A stretch of 64,000 nt of DNA from Bradyrhizobium sp. CB1015 (GCF_025200925.1 NZ_CP104174.1:6014001-6078000), one strand, 5' to 3'; positions 43,537 to 53,086 are shown, counted from the first letter of the stretch. Numbers and translations are program-made. The notes: generated from the letters alone by a model not told the origin.

Positions 43537-44343
43537 ATGCCGTCCGGCAGCGCAGACATTTCGTCGATCCTCGACCGCATCCTCGAGGCGGCCACGGACA
43601 ACCTCAGGATCGCGAAAATCCTGGTCCAGATGGGCCTCGATCCCGACAACGTCACCTACGAGGCGATCTTCAACCGGCTCCTGGAGATCTTCGTCCACAA
43701 CATCACGTTTGCCAATCTGTTCGCTGCGGTGGGCGCCGGCTTCTTCGTTGCCACGCTCCTGATGCGGACGATGGTCCCCTTGCGCGTCGCCAACATGATC
43801 GGCTGCGCGTTCTTCGCCGCTTTCGGCGCGCTCTCGGCCAACGTCGCCACGTTCCTGCTCTATCTGCTGCTGCTTCCGATCAACGCCCTGCGCCTGCGGC
43901 AGATGCTCAAGCTGGTCAAGAAGGCGCGGCATGCGGCCGAAGGCGACATGTCGATCGAATGGCTCAAGCCGTTTATGACCGAGCGCAGATACCGCCGCGG
44001 CGACATCCTCTTCAAGCTGCGCGATCCGGCGCAGGAGATGTTCCTCACCGTCACCGGCAAGTTCCTGGTCAAGGAGATCAACGTCGAGATCCTGCCCGGA
44101 GCGCTGATGGGCGAGCTCGGCTTCCTCACGCCGGACAACCGGCGCACGGGAACGGTCGAATGCATCGAGGACGGCCAGGTGCTGACGATCACCTATGACC
44201 GGCTGCTCGAGATCTACTTCCAGGATCCGCAGTTCGGCTATTACTTCCTGGTGTTGACCAGCCAGCGCCTGTTGCAAAACATCGACCGCCTGCAGAAGCA
44301 GCTGGCAACCGAGCGCGGGCCCACCACGAACAGGATCGCGTGA
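43537..44343 (+). CDS. Three-TM membrane protein with cyclic-nucleotide-binding domain (Popeye-like layout)
   Basis: 268 residues. A soluble N-terminus (1-55) is followed by three hydrophobic segments (about 58-76, 82-99 and 102-118) and a cNMP-binding domain (about 140-255). Its phosphate cassette is GALMGELGFLTPDNRRTGTV: GE and the Arg-Thr are kept, so ligand binding is plausible. No helix-turn-helix or ion-channel pore helix is present. The start at 43537 is preferred over a longer frame since GGGG precedes it. Function unknown. Confidence 0.85.
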   Translation: MPSGSADISSILDRILEAATDNLRIAKILVQMGLDPDNVTYEAIFNRLLEIFVHNITFANLFAAVGAGFFVATLLMRTMVPLRVANMIGCAFFAAFGALSANVATFLLYLLLLPINALRLRQMLKLVKKARHAAEGDMSIEWLKPFMTERRYRRGDILFKLRDPAQEMFLTVTGKFLVKEINVEILPGALMGELGFLTPDNRRTGTVECIEDGQVLTITYDRLLEIYFQDPQFGYYFLVLTSQRLLQNIDRLQKQLATERGPTTNRIA

Positions 44344-44475
44344 GCGCTGCGCGGCCGCTGTGACGCCGGGGCTGACGACGCAGCGCGTCCGGGACACGCC
44401 TTCCGGGTCCTTGCGGGGCCGCCGCAAAATCGCCCTAAAAACCGAATGGTAACCATGCTGGGCTAGGGTGGCGAC

Positions 44476-45273
44476 GTGACCAATTCTCCGACGATCCTGG
44501 TGTTCGATTCCGGCCTTGGCGGGCTCACGGTGCTGCGTGAGGTCGTGGCCGCGCGCCCGGACGCGCATTATGTCTACGTCGCTGACGACGCCTTCTTCCC
44601 CTATGGCCACCACAGCGAGGACGAGATCATCGCCCGCGTCGTGCCGCTGATGGGGGAGCTGATCGGCCGGCATAATCCAGACCTCGTCGTCATCGCCTGC
44701 AACACGGCGTCCACCCTGGTCCTGTCTCACTTGCGCGCCGCCTATTCCGTACCCTTCGTCGGCACGGTGCCGGCGATCAAGCCGGCCTGCGCGCAGTCCA
44801 AGACCCGCCGCGTCTCGGTGCTCGGCACCAAGGGCACGGTGAAGCGCGAGTACACCAAGGCGCTGATCCGCGATTTCGCGCAAGGATGCGAGGTGACGCT
44901 GGTCGGCTCGCCCGAGCTCGCTTCGCTGGCCGAAGCCGAGCTCAGCGGGGCTCCGATCAGCGACGAAGCCATTCTCGCCGAGCTCGCTCCCTGCTTCGTC
45001 GGCGACGCCTCGGATGCAACATCGCGCACCGACACCGTGGTGCTCGCCTGCACGCACTACCCGCTTCTGCTCGACCGGATGAAGAAGCTCGCGCCCTGGC
45101 CGGTCGACTGGATCGATCCGGCGCCCGCGATCGCGCGCCGCGTCTCCGACCTGCTCGGCCAGGGGATCGGCAGCATCGTGCAGTCCGGCGCCGAGATGAT
45201 TTTTACATCGAACCGCGTGCATGGTCTCAGCGCCACGCTGACGCCGTTCTTCGGCGGACGCGCGGTGGCCTGA
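44476..45273 (+). CDS. murI: Glutamate racemase
   Basis: 265 residues. The two catalytic cysteines are in VVIACNTASTLVL and VVLACTHYPLLLDRM; the substrate Asp is in VFDSGLGGLTVLREV. It makes D-glutamate for peptidoglycan. GTG start. Confidence 0.95.
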   Translation: MTNSPTILVFDSGLGGLTVLREVVAARPDAHYVYVADDAFFPYGHHSEDEIIARVVPLMGELIGRHNPDLVVIACNTASTLVLSHLRAAYSVPFVGTVPAIKPACAQSKTRRVSVLGTKGTVKREYTKALIRDFAQGCEVTLVGSPELASLAEAELSGAPISDEAILAELAPCFVGDASDATSRTDTVVLACTHYPLLLDRMKKLAPWPVDWIDPAPAIARRVSDLLGQGIGSIVQSGAEMIFTSNRVHGLSATLTPFFGGRAVA

Positions 45274-45334
45274 GCTTGCGCCCTAGCGGCGCGCTGCTAG
45301 GCTTTGCCGTCGCCATCGTCCCGCAGGTTTTTCC

Positions 45335-46108
45335 ATGTCGGTCCCCGCAAAGCCGCTGAACCGCCTCCGTCAATTGTGGCGCGAGGGCCGCCCCGCCTTC
45401 GGTGCGATCGCGACCATCCCGAGCGTGCAGTTGGTGCAGATCATGGCGCGCTCGCTGGACTGGATCATCGTCGATCTCGAGCATGGCCCGATCGGATTGA
45501 CCGAAGCACACGCGATGATCGCCGCGACCACGGGCACGCCATGCACGCCCCTGGTGCGGATCGCCGCGAACGAGCCGTGGCTTGCGAAGGCGCCGATGGA
45601 CATCGGTGCTTTCGGCATCAACTTCCCGATGATCACGAGTCGCGCTGACGCCGAGAAAGCAGTGCGCAGCGTGCGCTACCCGCCGCGCGGCGACCGGCTC
45701 TGGGGCCCCTTCCACGCGCCGTTCCGCTGGGGCCAGTCGATGCCTGATTACATGGCCTCTGCCGACGACGAGATGATCTGCATGATCACGATCGAGCACG
45801 TCGATGCGGTCGATCGCATCGACGAGATCATGGCAACGCCCGGTATCGACGTCGCGGTGATCGGTCCCGGCGATCTCGCCACCTCCATCAACAAGCGCGG
45901 CCAGATGGACGATCCGGAATTGCTGGACCTGATCGCACGCGCCGAGGCCGGCATCCTCAAAAGCGGCGTACCGATCGGCGGCGTGGCGCGCAGCGCCGAC
46001 CAGGCCAACGCGCTGATCGACCGCGGCTACCGCGCGATCGCGCTGGGCTTCGACTGGTCGCTGTTCCAGCGCGGCATCATGTCGGCATTCGACGGTATCA
46101 AGCGCTGA
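45335..46108 (+). CDS. HpcH/HpaI aldolase family protein
   Basis: 257-residue TIM barrel. Active-site segments are VDLEHGPIGLTEAHAMI, TPLVRIAANE (arginine of the pyruvate pocket), MICMITIEHVDAVDRIDEIM and VAVIGPGDLATSI. Enzymes of this family cleave or form 2-keto-3-deoxy or 4-hydroxy-2-oxo acids with a divalent metal; the specific substrate is not clear. It follows murI by about 60 bases. Confidence 0.88.
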   Translation: MSVPAKPLNRLRQLWREGRPAFGAIATIPSVQLVQIMARSLDWIIVDLEHGPIGLTEAHAMIAATTGTPCTPLVRIAANEPWLAKAPMDIGAFGINFPMITSRADAEKAVRSVRYPPRGDRLWGPFHAPFRWGQSMPDYMASADDEMICMITIEHVDAVDRIDEIMATPGIDVAVIGPGDLATSINKRGQMDDPELLDLIARAEAGILKSGVPIGGVARSADQANALIDRGYRAIALGFDWSLFQRGIMSAFDGIKR

Positions 46109-46171
46109 ATCGCAGATGCCTTGCCCGGACCCGCGACGCTGCTAGGGTCAGCGGCTCCGGGGAGGGAGATC

Positions 46172-46384
46172 ATGCCTAAAAGGACGTTGCTCGCCGTTGC
46201 CTTTTGCCGGGCCAAGGCTCACGGCGACAAGCCCATGAAAGTGCTTGGGATTTACGTCGTCGACAAGACCAGCCGCTGGCCTCGCCGGCACCCTGATGCG
46301 GCGAACCGACCGGCCCCAAGCGGGTTGGTTCATGCTAGAGCGAGCGGGCGGGCCCCGGCTCGCTGCACATATTTTGATCTTTGA
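46172..46384 (+). CDS. Orphan 70-codon frame behind a strong ribosome site
   Basis: MPKRTLLAVAFCRAKAHGDK starts 4 bases after GGAGGGAGAT, a stronger ribosome site than most genes here have, but the reading frame continues into Arg/Pro/Ala-rich, non-globular sequence, stops near 46384 and has no similarity that I know. The opening residues resemble the beginning of a signal peptide, so this may be the stub of a degraded gene. Confidence 0.3.
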   Translation: MPKRTLLAVAFCRAKAHGDKPMKVLGIYVVDKTSRWPRRHPDAANRPAPSGLVHARASGRAPARCTYFDL

Positions 46385-46401
46385 TTTGGAACCGGAGGCC
46401 T

Positions 46402-47169
46402 ATGCGCGGGACGCCCAAGACCATTTCGCTGCGGCGCCGTCTGATCTGCGACCTCATGCACGCCTCGATGGGCGTACCTTTCGTTTCACTGGCCCGTTCG
46501 CTCAATATCCGCCCCCTGCTGGAGGCCCGCGCAGACGCAACCGCGCCCGCCGGCTGGGCCGCGATGTTCGTCAAGGCTTTCGCCCTGGTTGCAAAGGACG
46601 AGCCGATCCTGCGCACGGTTTACACCAAATGGCCCTGGCCGGCCCTCTATGAGCTGCCGAAGAGCGTGGCGACGGTCGCGATTGCGCGGGTCGATGATGG
46701 CGAGGAATGCGTTCTGCCGCAGCGAATCGCCGCTCCCGAGGCCCTTTCGCTGGCAGCCGTCGATGCGGAAATCCGACGCGGCAAGACGGCCCCGATCGAG
46801 GACGTCCCGATGTTCCGCAAGATCATGCGGGCCACGCGCCTGCCGCTGCCATTGCGGCGACTGTCCTGGGCCGTCGGTCTGAATTTCGGCCGTCAGCGCG
46901 GCAACTGGTTCGGCAGCTTCGCCGTGAGCTCGGTGGCTGCCTATGGCGGCGGCGAGCTCCACCCGATCACGCCGGGCCCCTTTGTCGTGAGCTACGGGCT
47001 GGTCGAGCCGGATCAGACCATCCACGTCGTGATCCGCTGGGATCACCGGGTCACCGACGCCGCCCCGATCGCGAGGGTCCTGACCCGGCTGGAACAGGTC
47101 CTGAACACTGAAATTGCTGCCGAATTGCGGGCGGCGGGGTCAAAGCCGGTCCGGGCGGTCAGGACGTAG
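46402..47169 (+). CDS. 2-oxo acid dehydrogenase acyltransferase-like protein (E2 core only)
   Basis: 255 residues resembling the catalytic domain of E2 acyltransferases, without lipoyl or peripheral-subunit-binding domains. The catalytic pattern HxxxD is in RWDHRVTDAAPIAR; upstream is VSSVAAYGGGELHPITPGPF, typical of the E2 core. The start at 46402 has GGAGG 6 bases upstream, so 7 residues of the longer frame were removed. Could act on a free acyl-CoA acceptor; substrate unknown. Confidence 0.8.
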   Translation: MRGTPKTISLRRRLICDLMHASMGVPFVSLARSLNIRPLLEARADATAPAGWAAMFVKAFALVAKDEPILRTVYTKWPWPALYELPKSVATVAIARVDDGEECVLPQRIAAPEALSLAAVDAEIRRGKTAPIEDVPMFRKIMRATRLPLPLRRLSWAVGLNFGRQRGNWFGSFAVSSVAAYGGGELHPITPGPFVVSYGLVEPDQTIHVVIRWDHRVTDAAPIARVLTRLEQVLNTEIAAELRAAGSKPVRAVRT

Positions 47170-47172
47170 AAC

Positions 47173-47253
47173 GTCGTTCCGGGGCGGCTCGGAAGAGCCG
47201 AACCCGGAACCTCGAGATTCCGGGTCCGATGCTGCGCATCGCCCCGGAATGAC
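47173..47253. repeat. GTCATTCCGGGG palindromic repeat, copy 6
   Basis: Left end GTCGTTCCGGGGCGGCTC, right end GCATCGCCCCGGAATGAC, with inner GAACCCGGAACCTCGAGATT. A short version of the element (81 bases), between the acyltransferase and rpsD. Confidence 0.85.
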
Positions 47254-47277
47254 GGGCTAAAGAGACAGGCTAAAGAA

Positions 47278-47306
47278 TTGACAGCCAACCCCAAACTCCC
47301 CTAAAA
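47278..47306 (+). promoter_or_regulatory. Sigma-70-type promoter of rpsD
   Basis: TTGACA (47278-47283), 17-base spacer, CTAAAA (47301-47306). The -35 is perfect and the -10 matches in four positions. Transcription from here would give a leader of about 145 bases before rpsD. Confidence 0.6.
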
Positions 47307-47315
47307 GCCGCCTGC

Positions 47316-47339
47316 TCGCGGGCCGGTTTCGGCCCGCGA
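47316..47339 (+). promoter_or_regulatory. Leader hairpin of rpsD
   Basis: TCGCGGGCCG-GTTT-CGGCCCGCGA: a perfect 10-bp GC-rich stem with a 4-base loop just inside the predicted rpsD leader. There is no T-run after it, so it is not an intrinsic terminator. Ribosomal protein S4 is known to bind its own or operon mRNA in other bacteria; a similar role is possible here. Confidence 0.5.
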
Positions 47340-47458
47340 AGCGTTTCGCGACCCGTGGTCCTCTCCCTTAAGCTTTGGGGATCGGACCTGTCGGTGCCGG
47401 GACCATCCCGTCACACAGGAGGGCGCGTTTCCTCAAACCATGACCTGAAGAGGACGCG

Positions 47459-48076
47459 ATGACTAAGCGCAGTGAGGCGAAGTACAAGATCGATCGCCGT
47501 ATGGGCCAGAACATCTGGGGCCGCCCGAAGAGCCCCGTGAACCGCCGGGAATACGGCCCCGGCCAGCATGGCCAGCGCCGCAAGGGCAAGCTCTCCGACT
47601 TCGGCGTGCAGCTGCGCGCCAAGCAGAAGTTGAAGGGCTATTACGCCAACATCAGCGAGCGCCAGTTCCACGGCATCTATGTCGAGGCCAGCCGCCTCAA
47701 GGGTGACACCGGCGAGAACCTGATCGGCCTCCTGGAGCGTCGTCTCGACGCGGTCGTGTACCGCGCCAAGTTCGTCTCCACGATCTTCGCCGCACGCCAG
47801 TTCATCAACCACGGCCACGTCAAGGTGAACGGCCGCAAGGTCAACATCTCGAGCTATCAGCTCAAGGTCGGCGACGTGGTCGAGGTCAAGGAAAGCTCCA
47901 AGCAGCTCGCCCACGTCCTCGAGGCCAGCCAGCTGCCCGAGCGCGAGGTCCCGGACTATCTCGAAGTCGACCACGGCAAGATGACCGCGAAGTACACCCG
48001 CGTCCCCGGCCTCTCCGACGTGCCGTTCCCGGTGCAGATGGAGCCGCATCTGGTCGTCGAATTCTATTCGCGCTAA
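47459..48076 (+). CDS. rpsD: 30S ribosomal protein S4
   Basis: 205 residues, complete. The N-terminal region ([20 protein letters not shown]) and the S4 RNA-binding domain ([40 protein letters not shown]) are conserved. It binds 16S rRNA early in small-subunit assembly. Single-gene unit with its own leader and terminator. Confidence 0.97.
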   Translation: MTKRSEAKYKIDRRMGQNIWGRPKSPVNRREYGPGQHGQRRKGKLSDFGVQLRAKQKLKGYYANISERQFHGIYVEASRLKGDTGENLIGLLERRLDAVVYRAKFVSTIFAARQFINHGHVKVNGRKVNISSYQLKVGDVVEVKESSKQLAHVLEASQLPEREVPDYLEVDHGKMTAKYTRVPGLSDVPFPVQMEPHLVVEFYSR

Positions 48077-48091
48077 GATCTGAAAGATCGA

Positions 48092-48118
48092 AAGGCCCCG
48101 GTTCGCCGGGGCCTTTTT
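48092..48118 (+). terminator. Rho-independent terminator of rpsD
   Basis: AAGGCCCCGG-TTCG-CCGGGGCCTT then TTT: a perfect 10-bp stem with a UUCG tetraloop, starting 16 bases after the stop. Confidence 0.95.
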
Positions 48119-48164
48119 GCTTAAGAGCCACACTTCAGTGGCCGCATTGCTTAGGAGCCGTTGC

Positions 48165-49232
48165 ATGCTCTACACCCCTCTCCCCATCGATCCCAAGGCG
48201 CCGCCGGTACGCATCAATCTGCTCTCGGACACGCAGACCAAGCCGACGGCAGGGATGCGCGAGGCGATGGCGCGAGCGGAGGTCGGTGACGAGCAGGTCG
48301 GCGACGATCCGACCGTGAACGCGCTATGCGAGCGCGTGGCCGATCTGCTCGGCAAGGAAGCGGCGGTCTACATGCCCTCGGGGACGATGTGCAACGTCAC
48401 CGCGACGCTGGTGCATTGCCGTCCCGGCGACGAAATCCTCGCCCATGAAACCGCGCATATCATCGCACGCGAAGGCGGCGCGCATGCCGCGATCGGCGGC
48501 TTCCAGGTCACCCAGCTCAAGGGCCCCGATGGCCAGTTCACGCCGGAAACTCTTCGCAAGGCGCTGCATCCGCGCACGCGCTACCAGCCGCCGCAGACCG
48601 TCGTCAGCGTCGAGCAGACCGCCAATATCGGGGGCGGCACGATCTGGAAGAAGGCGGTGCTCGACGAGATCGTCGCGATCGCCAGGCAACACGGTCTCGT
48701 CACCCATATGGACGGCGCGCGCCTGCTCAACGCCACGGTTGCGAGCGGCATCTCGGCACGCGACATGACCGCGGGCTGGGACTCGGCCTGGATCGACTTC
48801 TCCAAGGGCCTGGGCGCGCCGATCGGTGGCGTGCTCGCAGGCTCGCGCGCCTTCATCGACGCGGTCTGGCAGTGGAAGCAGCGGCTCGGCGGCTCGATGC
48901 GGCAGGCCGGAATCTGCGCCGCCGCCTGCATCTACGCGCTCGATCATCACGTCGAGCGCCTGGCCGACGACCACGCCAATGCGCGCGCGCTCGCCCGCGG
49001 ATTGTCGCAGATCTCAGGCATCGAGGTGCAGGAGCCCGAAACCAATCTCGTGTTCTTCAAGCCCGACGGCGCCGGCATTCCCGGCGACAAGATGGTGGCC
49101 GCACTGCGCCAACGCGGCGTGACGCTCGCGATGATGGATGGCCGCATCCGCGCCTGCACGCATCTGGACGTCGATGCGAGCCAGATCGAGGAGACGATCG
49201 GGTACGTGCGCGAGATCGTGCGCGGAGCGTAG
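48165..49232 (+). CDS. ltaE: Threonine aldolase (low-specificity type)
   Basis: 355-residue PLP enzyme of fold type I splitting L-threonine (and allo-threonine) to glycine and acetaldehyde. Motifs: NLLSDTQTKPTAGMREAM at the start, VYMPSGTMCNVTAT, THMDGARLLNATVA and the PLP lysine in WIDFSKGLGAPIGGVLAG. The ATG at 48165 has AGGAG 9 bases upstream; the longer frame was trimmed. Some relatives act on other beta-hydroxy amino acids. Confidence 0.92.
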   Translation: MLYTPLPIDPKAPPVRINLLSDTQTKPTAGMREAMARAEVGDEQVGDDPTVNALCERVADLLGKEAAVYMPSGTMCNVTATLVHCRPGDEILAHETAHIIAREGGAHAAIGGFQVTQLKGPDGQFTPETLRKALHPRTRYQPPQTVVSVEQTANIGGGTIWKKAVLDEIVAIARQHGLVTHMDGARLLNATVASGISARDMTAGWDSAWIDFSKGLGAPIGGVLAGSRAFIDAVWQWKQRLGGSMRQAGICAAACIYALDHHVERLADDHANARALARGLSQISGIEVQEPETNLVFFKPDGAGIPGDKMVAALRQRGVTLAMMDGRIRACTHLDVDASQIEETIGYVREIVRGA

Positions 49233-49244
49233 GACTCGGGTCCC

Positions 49245-49331
49245 GTAGCCCGGATGGAGCGCGCAGCGCAATCCGGGATCTATTCGCGCGGTAAGAAAGT
49301 CCCGGATTGCGCTGCGCTCCATCCGGGCTAC
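49245..49331. repeat. GTAGCCCGGATGGAGC palindromic repeat
   Basis: GTAGCCCGGATGGAGCGC at the left and GCGCTCCATCCGGGCTAC at the right frame AATCCGGGATC/GTCCCGGATT arms: a nearly perfect long hairpin between convergent genes. A second, shortened copy lies at 59065-59097. Confidence 0.85.
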
Positions 49332-49344
49332 GAAGGCGACCGCT

Positions 49345-50604
49345 TCACCGCCCCATCGCCTGATAGATCAGCGTCTTCAGCGCGAGCTGTATCCGGCCGC
49401 GCTGCGACGGGGCCTGCACCATGAAGATTCCGAACAGGTCGTCTTCAGGATCGATGAAGAAGAAGGTGCCGCCGACGCCGTCCCAGCGATATTCGCCAAC
49501 CGGCCACTTCGTGCCCGGCGGCACCGCGGTACGTACGGCAAAGCCCAAGCCGTAGCCGCTGGTCTCACCCGGATAGTAGTTCTTGTCGCGCTCGACGCGG
49601 GTTTCGGGACCGATATGATCCGACGCCATCAAGGCGATGGTTTCCGGCTTCAGGTAGCGTCGACCTTCAAGCGTGCCGCCATTGAGCAGCATTTGTGAGA
49701 AGCGCGCATAGTCGCCGACCGTGCCGACGAGGCCGCCGCCGCCCGACTCCCATCGCAGCGGCTTCCTGATATCGCGAACCTGCGTCGTCGGGCTGATCGC
49801 GCGATCCTGCGGCATCGGCTCGGCGATACGCGGCCATTTGGCGGGATCGGCGACGTAAAACGCCGTATCCTTCATCCCGAGTGGGTCGAGCAGCCGCTTC
49901 TTCGCGAACTCGAACAGCGATGTCCCCGAGATCACCTCGATGATGCGCCCGAGCACGTCGGTGGAGTGGCCGTAATCCCAGATCGTGCCGGGCTGTTCGG
50001 CGAGCGGCAGCGCGGTGATCTTCGCGACGAGTTCGGCATTGGTCGAATTCCTGTCGAACAGTCCGGCGTCGGCATAGAGCTTGTTCACCAGGTCCCCGCC
50101 ATAATAGCCGTAAGGGATCCCTGCGGTATGCCGCATCAAATCCTCGATCGTCACCGGACGGTTGAGCGGCTCCAGCTCCAGCGAGACCTTGTTGTCCTCG
50201 GCCTTCTTCTCGACGCCGACCTTCATGCCGGCAAAGGCCGGAATGTATTTCGAGACGGGATCGCTGATCGCAAGCTTACCCTCCTCGACCAGCATCATCG
50301 CCAGGACTGAGGTGATCGGCTTGGACATCGAATAGAGGCGGAAGATCGTATCCGTGCTCATCGAAAGTTCGGTCGCGAGGTCGCGGACGCCGAAATTCTC
50401 GCAGTAGACCGGCTTGCCGTGTTGCTGGAGCAGCAGAATCGCCCCGGGAAATTTGCCGGCCGCGATCTCGTTCCTGATGTAGTCGGAGACTTTTGCCAGG
50501 CCTTCGGGCGTGAAGCTGTGCGCGCGGCCCTCTGAGCCCGCCCGCGCACCTACGGTGCCGAACAAAAGGACGAGCGCCGCAAACAGCGCGCGGCGCCCGT
50601 TCAT
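49345..50604 (-). CDS. Exported serine hydrolase, class C beta-lactamase type (paralogue 1)
   Basis: 419 residues. Signal peptide (1-22), then a beta-lactamase/transpeptidase fold with Ser92 in the SxxK motif YSMSKPIT, the YxN-type motif YGHSTDVLG and a late HTG-like segment. Probable esterase or peptidase acting in the periplasm. It starts 1 base after the stop of its paralogue, with which it shares the motif arrangement; the ribosome site GGAG lies inside the end of that gene. Confidence 0.9.
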   Translation of the reverse strand: MNGRRALFAALVLLFGTVGARAGSEGRAHSFTPEGLAKVSDYIRNEIAAGKFPGAILLLQQHGKPVYCENFGVRDLATELSMSTDTIFRLYSMSKPITSVLAMMLVEEGKLAISDPVSKYIPAFAGMKVGVEKKAEDNKVSLELEPLNRPVTIEDLMRHTAGIPYGYYGGDLVNKLYADAGLFDRNSTNAELVAKITALPLAEQPGTIWDYGHSTDVLGRIIEVISGTSLFEFAKKRLLDPLGMKDTAFYVADPAKWPRIAEPMPQDRAISPTTQVRDIRKPLRWESGGGGLVGTVGDYARFSQMLLNGGTLEGRRYLKPETIALMASDHIGPETRVERDKNYYPGETSGYGLGFAVRTAVPPGTKWPVGEYRWDGVGGTFFFIDPEDDLFGIFMVQAPSQRGRIQLALKTLIYQAMGR

Positions 50605-50605
50605 G

Positions 50606-51892
50606 TCAGTTCTCCATGGCTTCATAGACCAGCTGCTTCAATGTCCGCTGCACGCGCTGGCGCTCGCTCGGGGTCTGCTCCAGCAGCACGAAGAACATGT
50701 CCTGCTTGGGGTCGATCACGAAATAGCAGCCGGAGGCACCGTCCCACTTGAGTTCGCCGAGGTTGCCGGGCGGCGGCGGCTTGGCGTTGCCGGGATCGGT
50801 ACGGACCGCCAGCCCGAGACCGAAGCCAAAACCGTCGCCGGGGAAGTAGAAATAATCGCGCTCGACGCCGGAGCCCGGGCCGACCTGATCGGTCGCCATC
50901 AGCTTGAACGTCTCGGGCTTGAGGATGGTCTTGCCGTCGAGACTGCCGCCATTGAGCAGCATCTGCGAAAAGCGCTTGTAGTCCGCCATGGTCGTGACCA
51001 TGCCGCCGCTGGCGAACTGGATTTTCTTGACGACCGTCGGATCATTGATGCGGCCGACGCGGAAATCGGAATCGTTCGGCACCGGCTGGGCCAGAAGCTT
51101 CTGCTTCTCAGGGTCCGTGACCAAAAAGCCGGTATCGACCATGCCGAGAGGATCGAGCAGCTTCTCGCGCATGATGTCGATCAGCGGCTTGCCGGCAGCG
51201 ACCTCCATCACACGGGCCAGCACGTCGGTGGAGTGGCCGTATTGCCAGAGCGCGCCCGGCTGGTTGTGCAACGGCAGCTTGGCGATGCGTTCGGCGAACT
51301 CGGCCAGATCGAAATCGCCGGCATAGATGTTGGCCTCGCGATAGGCCTTGCGGACCAGGCTGTCGCCGTAGAAGCCGTAGGTGATGCCCGAGGTGTGCGT
51401 CATCAGATCGTGCACGGTCATCGCGCGCTTCGGCGGCACCAGCTCGAGCGACTTCGTGCCGTCCTCGGCCTTCTTCTCGACGCCGACTTTCACATTGGCG
51501 AAGGACGGAATATATTTCGAGACGGGATCGTCCAGCTTGATCTTGCCGTCCTCGACCAATTGCATCGCGACCACCGCGGTGATCGCCTTGGTCATCGAGA
51601 ACAGGCGGAAGATGGTCTTGTCGGTGATCGGGGCCTTGCTGACCACGTCCTGCACGCCGAAGACTTCGTGATAGACCGGCTTGCCATGCTGCTGGATCAG
51701 CACGTTTGCACCGGCGATCTTGCCGGTCGCGACCTCGTTCTTGAAGAACTCGGTGATCCTGCCGAGCTTCTCCTGATTGAAATGCGCGCCGGCTGGAATC
51801 TCGTAGGTGCCCTCGGCGCGCGCCAGCGACATCGCGGCAAGCGACACCAGTGCGCCGCAGGCGATCACACGCAGCCCAGATCGTGAAATCAT
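50606..51892 (-). CDS. Exported serine hydrolase, class C beta-lactamase type (paralogue 2)
   Basis: 428 residues. Signal peptide (1-27, ending ARA-E), SxxK motif with Ser99 in FSMTKAIT, YxN-type WQYGHSTDVLARVMEV and the conserved VGVEKKAEDGTKSLELVPPK insert also found in paralogue 1. The two are clearly tandem duplicates with long parallel stretches. GGAGGGG just before the ATG at 51892. Substrate not known; many such enzymes are esterases rather than beta-lactamases. Confidence 0.9.
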   Translation of the reverse strand: MISRSGLRVIACGALVSLAAMSLARAEGTYEIPAGAHFNQEKLGRITEFFKNEVATGKIAGANVLIQQHGKPVYHEVFGVQDVVSKAPITDKTIFRLFSMTKAITAVVAMQLVEDGKIKLDDPVSKYIPSFANVKVGVEKKAEDGTKSLELVPPKRAMTVHDLMTHTSGITYGFYGDSLVRKAYREANIYAGDFDLAEFAERIAKLPLHNQPGALWQYGHSTDVLARVMEVAAGKPLIDIMREKLLDPLGMVDTGFLVTDPEKQKLLAQPVPNDSDFRVGRINDPTVVKKIQFASGGMVTTMADYKRFSQMLLNGGSLDGKTILKPETFKLMATDQVGPGSGVERDYFYFPGDGFGFGLGLAVRTDPGNAKPPPPGNLGELKWDGASGCYFVIDPKQDMFFVLLEQTPSERQRVQRTLKQLVYEAMEN

Positions 51893-51938
51893 ATCCCCTC
51901 CCCGGAACATGGCGCGTCGGAGTGTACTGACCGCGTCA

Positions 51939-52490
51939 TCAGGCACAAGGGCTGCCGTACCGCGCCAAGACGTCCGAATGGAGTGCGGCGCTTGCCTCCG
52001 AGAAACAACAAAATATGACGTGAGCCACCAGCGGTGCAGCCGGCAGGGCTTCGATGGCGGCATCGACCGCGATCTTCGCCGCCTGGTCGGCAGGGAAACG
52101 ATATACGCCGGTCGAGATGGCGGAGAACGCCAGCGAAGTCAGCCCATTGGCCTGGGAGAGCTCCAGCGCACGGCAGTAACAGGAACGAAGCGCCGCCGCC
52201 TCACCGCGGCTGCCGCCGTGCCAAACCGGACCGACGGCATGGATGACGTATCGGGCGGGCAGACGATAGCCCTTCGTGATCTTGGCATCGCCGGTCGGGC
52301 ATCCCCCGAGCGTCTGGCATTCAGCGAGAAGCTCGGGACCAGCGGCGTCATGGATCGCACCATCCACGCCGCCCCCGCCAAGAAGCGACGTGTTCGCGGC
52401 GTTGACGATGGCGTCAACGCTCAGTGTAGTGATATCGGCGACGACAACCTCGAGCTCCGCACCGCCAATCCGGCGCGTCAGCACGGTCAC
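51939..52490 (-). CDS. Macrodomain protein (O-acetyl-ADP-ribose deacetylase type)
   Basis: 183-residue macrodomain. ADP-ribose-binding loops are [39 protein letters not shown] and [20 protein letters not shown]. It should hydrolyse O-acetyl-ADP-ribose or remove ADP-ribose from proteins. A GTG at 52490, 3 bases after the grxD stop, is the best start; a GTG six bases further in is the alternative. Co-transcribed with grxD and probably with the two hydrolase genes. Confidence 0.9.
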   Translation of the reverse strand: MTVLTRRIGGAELEVVVADITTLSVDAIVNAANTSLLGGGGVDGAIHDAAGPELLAECQTLGGCPTGDAKITKGYRLPARYVIHAVGPVWHGGSRGEAAALRSCYCRALELSQANGLTSLAFSAISTGVYRFPADQAAKIAVDAAIEALPAAPLVAHVIFCCFSEASAALHSDVLARYGSPCA

Positions 52491-52493
52491 GTG

Positions 52494-52820
<327 letters not shown>

Positions 52821-53061
52821 ATCCGTGTCCTTCTGGGGCAGAGCCCTCACCAATTGCTTCGGGCCGGCTCAGCCGATTTAACCCGATACCTGCACATATA
52901 TGTAGCCCAAACCGTTGTGCATCCAAAGCAAAATGGCGGCGACGGGTCCCCGGCAGCCGGTTTGACCCCAGCCGGGTCCATAGGCTGATGACATCAATAT
53001 CATCGCAGCAGAGGACTTTCATACCGTAACGGAGCCCCTATCTAGGACGAACCCTGTTCAT

Positions 53062-53086
53062 GGAACCGGGTCACGCGAACAACGTT
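53062..53086 (+). promoter_or_regulatory. EcfG-type general stress promoter of egtBD
   Basis: GGAAC (53062-53066), 16 bases, CGTT (53083-53086): an exact match to the EcfG consensus GGAAC-N16/17-CGTT. With a start near 53093 the leader would be about 18 bases and contain the GGAG at 53101-53104. This makes the ATG at 53060 untranslated and fixes the GTG at 53111 as the start of egtB. Confidence 0.75.
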
